A stretch of 64,000 nt of DNA from an uncultured Lachnospiraceae bacterium (GTDB lineage Bacteria > Bacillota > Clostridia > Lachnospirales > Lachnospiraceae). The position numbers were made by a program, and so were the translations under genes. The DNA is taken from assembly GCA_946628415.1 (NCBI GenBank), contig CAMOWK010000006.1, positions 1 through 64,000 of the forward strand, in the 5' to 3' direction. Numbering within the stretch: the first letter of the stretch is position 1; each line of letters begins with the position of its first letter. The notes beneath the pieces were generated by a model. That model ran no database searches. It worked only from the letters and a program-made list of their open reading frames with translations, and was not told the origin of the DNA. This document shows positions 60,667-64,000 of the stretch, one piece after another.

Positions 60667-62337
60667 TTAGAAAAGCTCGGACATATTCTTGGTTATTATC
60701 TTCGGTCCTATCATAATGAGTCTTATCATAACCCCGAGAAGTATAACAAATGTTGCCACATAATATGCAAATATAGGCATCTTAAGCAGTTCATACATAA
60801 TGAGCCCAAGTGCTATCACGATAACGGAAATGACCATCATAACGGCCATATTGAAGAATACATTGAGGTTCCCTCTTAAGGCACTGTATTCATCATCCCA
60901 TTCCTTATAAGGAGCCGAACTGTCCATGCTCATGCCTACAACTATCGATATGATGTGGCTAAGCAGCATGATTACTGCATAGAAAATGCACATATAGATT
61001 GATGCATGCATGTAGATGCAAATGACTATATCCGTTATTAGCAGCATGGGATATGTGAAAATGACACACACAGCCGCTTTTGCATACATCTGTGTCTCAT
61101 AAGGAACAGGTATGAACTTTATCAGTTCAAGATGCTGTCCTTCTCTTGTAAATGCAGTTGATGCAAGCGAATTAAGTGCGGTCGCTATGAATGCTATACC
61201 GATGATTATCATAAAGAGTATCATCTCTGCCCTGTCATTTCCACTTGAGAAAAGCGAAATGAACGAAGCCATACTCTCTTTATCTTTAGTAAAATGAAGC
61301 AGCCCTATAGCCCCAAGAGGCCAGAGAATATTTATATATGCACAGTTTCCCGAGAAAGCCTTTGTCCTCAGAATCACTCGAAGCTCCTTCATAAGGCTTG
61401 CCTTAAACTGTGACTCATCCCTTATATCACACGACTTTACCTCTGCCTTTTCGGAGGAACCGAGAGAAGCTGCCGTATAAAGTCCGTTCTGGTACATCAG
61501 TTTTCCAAGATAGTAAAGTATAAGCAGCAGCGTTACATTTGCAATAAGATAAAGTAAAAGCTTTAAAATACTTCCCTCTGCAACCGCATCACTGAGCCAC
61601 GGAACTGCAAAGAATATGATGTTAAGAACCCTGAGGAATGAATTTTCTCCGCTTCCAAGTGATTCGACGTAGTTCTCCATATTGATGTCGCCGATTCCAC
61701 GCAGCGAATATACAAACAGAAGTGCGAATATAAGAAGAAACACTGTTGACAATCTGTAGAACATCTTCGTGCTCTTAAATCCGGACAGTACATTCATCAG
61801 AATCAGTGAAAAGATGGCACAGTAAATCATCGGAATAAGCGGAAGAAGTACAACTCCTATGATTGAGGATATTATTGATACCGGGTTCAGCGCAGCAAGA
61901 ATACCTTCATTTTTACCGATTGCAATGAAATATCCTGCAAATACCGCAACCAGAATCATGAATTCCATAACGCTCTCTGCAAAATAGGCATACATGAATT
62001 TTGCCATCATAAGATCGTGGCTTGCTATCGGAAGCGTTGTAAAATGCTCTCTGTCAGATGAAAAGAAAAGCACACTGAATATTACCATTATTCCAAAAAC
62101 CATGGAAAACGCCGAAAGTATCTGAACCTCAAAGAGTATTCCTCCTCCGGGATTCTCCACCTCAATAAGTGCCTCGGTCATAACATAGCTTATGAAGCCG
62201 ACTATCAGTGTACACGGTATCATAATTCCGAGAACTGCAATCAGAGCCAGCGCTTTATATATCTTTTTTTCAGGCATCCTCATCTCTGAATTCTTACTGA
62301 GAATCCGGGCAAGGGAAGCTATTCCACTATAATTCAT
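60667..62337 (-). CDS. ABC-2 type exporter permease
   Basis: 556 residues, mostly hydrophobic, with about 12 to 14 membrane segments (ALALIAVLGIMIPCTLIVGF, VMEFMILVAVFAGYFIAIG). The start MNYSGIASLARILSKNS has the soluble amphipathic N-terminus of ABC-2 permeases, and FFSSDREHFTTLPIASHDLM is a conserved cytoplasmic loop. It starts 3 nt after the ATPase gene ends, so the two form one exporter. The substrate is unknown, but such Firmicute pairs often export antimicrobial peptides or lipids. Confidence 0.87.
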   Translation of the reverse strand: MNYSGIASLARILSKNSEMRMPEKKIYKALALIAVLGIMIPCTLIVGFISYVMTEALIEVENPGGGILFEVQILSAFSMVFGIMVIFSVLFFSSDREHFTTLPIASHDLMMAKFMYAYFAESVMEFMILVAVFAGYFIAIGKNEGILAALNPVSIISSIIGVVLLPLIPMIYCAIFSLILMNVLSGFKSTKMFYRLSTVFLLIFALLFVYSLRGIGDINMENYVESLGSGENSFLRVLNIIFFAVPWLSDAVAEGSILKLLLYLIANVTLLLILYYLGKLMYQNGLYTAASLGSSEKAEVKSCDIRDESQFKASLMKELRVILRTKAFSGNCAYINILWPLGAIGLLHFTKDKESMASFISLFSSGNDRAEMILFMIIIGIAFIATALNSLASTAFTREGQHLELIKFIPVPYETQMYAKAAVCVIFTYPMLLITDIVICIYMHASIYMCIFYAVIMLLSHIISIVVGMSMDSSAPYKEWDDEYSALRGNLNVFFNMAVMMVISVIVIALGLIMYELLKMPIFAYYVATFVILLGVMIRLIMIGPKIITKNMSELF

Positions 62338-62340
62338 ATC

Positions 62341-63090
62341 TTAATTCTCCCCGGCATCTGCTTCATCGATATTCCCGCCGACCATTTCAATAAATATCGC
62401 TTCAAGATCTTTACCCGGATGCTTTTCCGGAAGTTCTTCCACAGTTCCCTGATAAAGTGACTTGCCATGATTAATTATCATTATGCGGTCACAGAGTTTT
62501 TCTGCCACTTCAAGAACATGGGTTGAAAAGAGAACCGCATTTCCCTTCTCAGCATGTTCCTTCATCATCTGCTTTAATTCATAGGCAGCTGTAGGGTCAA
62601 GGCCTGTCATAGGCTCATCAAGTATCCATGCCGGTGGATTATGGATCAAGGCAGCTATAACCATAGTCTTCTGTCGCATACCATGAGAATATTCCCTCAT
62701 CGGTCTTCCAAGAGAATCTTTTATTCCGAATCTTTCAGCAAGCTCTTCTATCCTCTCCTGTCTCTTTTCAAGAGGCACCTTGTAAAGATTAGCAATATAG
62801 TTTATATATTCAATTCCTGTCAGCTGAAGCAGTATATCCGGGTTGTCTGCCACATATGCAAAGCTTTCCTTAGCCTTGATCGGATCTTTTACTATGTCGA
62901 AGCCATTTACTATAGCCTTTCCTTCAGTTGGCTTTAGTATTCCTGTGAGCATTTTTATGGCAGTTGTTTTCCCCGCACCGTTTGGTCCGGCAAAGCCTAC
63001 TATCTCACCCGGTTTTATTTCAAAAGAAAGATTATCTACCGCTTTAAAATCCTTCCCGTATACCATTGATATGCCTTCTGCTTTGATCAT
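62341..63090 (-). CDS. ABC transporter ATP-binding protein
   Basis: 249 residues from the ATG at 63090, with GAGAGGG upstream. A longer frame from 63108 lacks a site. It has Walker A GFAGPNGAGKTT, the ABC signature EYSHGMRQKT, Walker B AWILDEPMTGLDP and the H-loop FSTHVLEVAEKL. It powers the permease gene that follows. The start is about 200 bp from divergent tRNA-Gln. Confidence 0.93.
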   Translation of the reverse strand: MIKAEGISMVYGKDFKAVDNLSFEIKPGEIVGFAGPNGAGKTTAIKMLTGILKPTEGKAIVNGFDIVKDPIKAKESFAYVADNPDILLQLTGIEYINYIANLYKVPLEKRQERIEELAERFGIKDSLGRPMREYSHGMRQKTMVIAALIHNPPAWILDEPMTGLDPTAAYELKQMMKEHAEKGNAVLFSTHVLEVAEKLCDRIMIINHGKSLYQGTVEELPEKHPGKDLEAIFIEMVGGNIDEADAGEN

Positions 63091-63259
63091 ACAAACCCTC
63101 TCAATCAATCATAAAACAACTTTACTTTAATAGCGTATCATTTAGAGCAGAAAACATTCATAATGCCTTGTTTTACCGTAAAATCCACTCATAAAAATGA
63201 TTTTAAAAGCATATAAAGTAAAAGTCAAATCTATTCGGAATAATTCATAAAAAAAGTGC
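63091..63259. other. Divergent spacer between ABC operon and tRNA
   Basis: AT-rich spacer that must contain the promoter of the minus-strand ABC genes. A TTTAC/GTAAA-type inverted word occurs around 63121-63230. I see no clear -35/-10 pair on the minus strand and no short coding frame. Confidence 0.35.
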
Positions 63260-63288
63260 TTGATTTTTTTAAATCACTATAATATAAT
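63260..63288 (+). promoter_or_regulatory. Promoter of tRNA-Gln
   Basis: TTGATT (-35, 63260-63265) and perfect TATAAT (-10, 63283-63288) with a 17-bp spacer, ending 20 bp before the tRNA. Confidence 0.8.
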
Positions 63289-63308
63289 AACGTTCGTTGC
63301 AAGAACGA

Positions 63309-63381
63309 TGGGCTATCGCCAAATGGTAAGGCACCGGACTCTGACTCCGGCATTTTCTAGGTTCGAATCCTAGTAGCCCAG
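63309..63381 (+). tRNA. tRNA-Gln (anticodon CTG)
   Basis: A complete cloverleaf. The acceptor stem is TGGGCTA/TAGCCCA with discriminator G. The anticodon arm is CCGGA-CTCTGAC-TCCGG, with anticodon CTG for CAG codons. The T-arm is CTAGG-TTCGAAT-CCTAG. The D-arm carries the GGTAAGGC region. CCA is not encoded. Confidence 0.96.
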
Positions 63382-63387
63382 CTTTTT

Positions 63388-63415
63388 AATCCGAGCAAGT
63401 TGCTCGGATTTTTCT
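63388..63415 (+). terminator. Terminator of tRNA-Gln
   Basis: 10-bp arms AATCCGAGCA/TGCTCGGATT (63388-63397, 63401-63410) with a 3-nt loop, followed by TTTCTTTTT. Confidence 0.9.
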
Positions 63416-63464
63416 TTTTCCGCATCCGGAACACATTTCATTTTCATATACCATCTAACAGATA

Positions 63465-63499
63465 AAGCCTTGCATGATATATCACTCCATGCAAGGCTT
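63465..63499 (-). terminator. Terminator of the right-end symporter gene
   Basis: Perfect 12-bp arms AAGCCTTGCATG/CATGCAAGGCTT (63465-63476, 63488-63499), with TTTATC following on the minus strand. It lies 50 bp after the partial symporter gene stops. Confidence 0.75.
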
Positions 63500-63549
63500 A
63501 TACTTTTCATAATGGCTTAGCTATTCATTTTATCATGACCATCTATATC

Positions 63550-64000
63550 TCACTTACCGAGATTCTCCTTCTCACTTACAGTAACAGGAGTATCATAGCA
63601 TGAGAATACTTCATCCATTATAGCCATATCAGGCTTAGGAGTTACAAGGCTTACAAGCGGAACTATAATCAGTCCTGCTATCATTGTTGCAGCACCTGCA
63701 TTGATAGGTGACTTAATTATCGGATGAATGATATTTACTATTGTAAATCCAACACCGACAATGTAACTTGCCCAGACAGAAGCCTTTGTAATCTTCTTAC
63801 TGTAAAGACCATACATGAACGGAGCAAGGAATGCGCCCGCAAGAGCGCCCCACGATACACCCATGAGCTGAGCTATGAATGTCGGAGGATTAAATGCCAG
63901 AACAACCGAAAGTATGATGAATACAGCAACAAATGTCTGCATAAGTCTAAGCTGTGTCTTATCCTTCATATCCTTGCTTAAAACAGGCTTGATCAGATCA
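63550..64000 (-). CDS. Sodium:solute symporter, C-terminal part
   Basis: A partial gene, open at the right edge of the window. At least 150 codons are visible, and the frame continues without a start (DLIKPVLSKDMKDKTQLR before residues that could be read as a start). The visible part has four or five membrane segments (TFVAVFIILSVVLAF, GVSWGALAGAFLAPFMYGLY, ASYIVGVGFTIVNIIHP) and matches the C-terminal third of PutP-like symporters. The end has a DTPVTVSEKENLGK tail. The substrate is unclear: it could be a solute other than proline. Confidence 0.85.
   Translation of the reverse strand, partial: DLIKPVLSKDMKDKTQLRLMQTFVAVFIILSVVLAFNPPTFIAQLMGVSWGALAGAFLAPFMYGLYSKKITKASVWASYIVGVGFTIVNIIHPIIKSPINAGAATMIAGLIIVPLVSLVTPKPDMAIMDEVFSCYDTPVTVSEKENLGK

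Overview
The window looks like a chromosomal segment of a low-GC Gram-positive bacterium of the Clostridia, most likely family Lachnospiraceae. This is inferred from gene content and signals: strong AGGAGG-type ribosome binding sites, a leucine T-box, an RNA helicase with Suv3-type motifs, a DUF5711/CvpA cluster, an EF-G-like paralogue and QueH-type queuosine synthesis. Most genes lie on the minus strand in long, tightly packed operons. The plus-strand genes are ispF, a DUF6106-like gene, queH, a phosphoribosyltransferase-like gene, holA, a LemA-like gene, a two-component pair, an M23 peptidase and tRNA-Gln. No rRNA, prophage, insertion sequence or CRISPR array was seen.

Region by region. 1-4770 is accessory in character: a methyltransferase-transglutaminase fusion, two unknown proteins, a GNAT acetyltransferase, a structured 104-bp tandem repeat and a decayed hydrolase gene. 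4769-6681 is an Lsa-like ABC-F gene behind a textbook translational attenuator: promoter, 7-codon leader peptide, pairing leader RNA and intrinsic terminator. 6770-12250 holds a P1-family peptidase, a double-domain polyphosphate:AMP phosphotransferase, an EF-G-like GTPase and a TPM-like membrane protein. 12373-22464 holds ispF, queH, hslO, a methyltransferase, a glycerophosphotransferase, a zinc-ribbon/TPR membrane protein, an unlisted 47-residue protein, folC, a GNAT and queF. 22517-31489 is a long run ending in Trk potassium uptake: leuA (T-box controlled), a coiled-coil membrane protein, DUF5711, CvpA, a cysteine-rich protein, a FliB-like protein, trkA and trkH.

31987-43851 holds a degenerate GGDEF-EAL protein, a spermidine-synthase-like membrane protein, ung, putP, glgB, the Suv3-like helicase, holA and rpsT with a long structured leader. 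44410-47876 is a second accessory patch: two alpha/beta hydrolases, an apparently autoregulated TetR gene, two unrelated tandem-repeat arrays and a lone PD-(D/E)XK-like protein. 48108-54683 reads ppk1, a histidine kinase with no adjacent partner, a GerM-like lipoprotein and comEC. It is preceded by an array of palindromes in the presumed ppk1 leader. 54986-64000 holds a LemA-like protein, a response regulator and kinase pair, a LytM-type hydrolase, ridA, a CvfB-like S1 protein, an ABC exporter pair, tRNA-Gln and the C-terminal part of a sodium:solute symporter cut by the window edge.

Three themes stand out. Polyphosphate is both made (ppk1) and used (PPK2-type enzyme) by genes in this window. 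RNA-level control is rich: the ABC-F attenuator, the leucine T-box, the rpsT leader and the ppk1 palindrome array. At least five distinct families of short repeats occupy the intergenic spaces, one of them a 31-nt hairpin present at four places. No complete novel multi-gene system could be demonstrated. The best candidates for something undescribed are the structured repeats, the methyltransferase-transglutaminase fusion and the small protein encoded beside folC.
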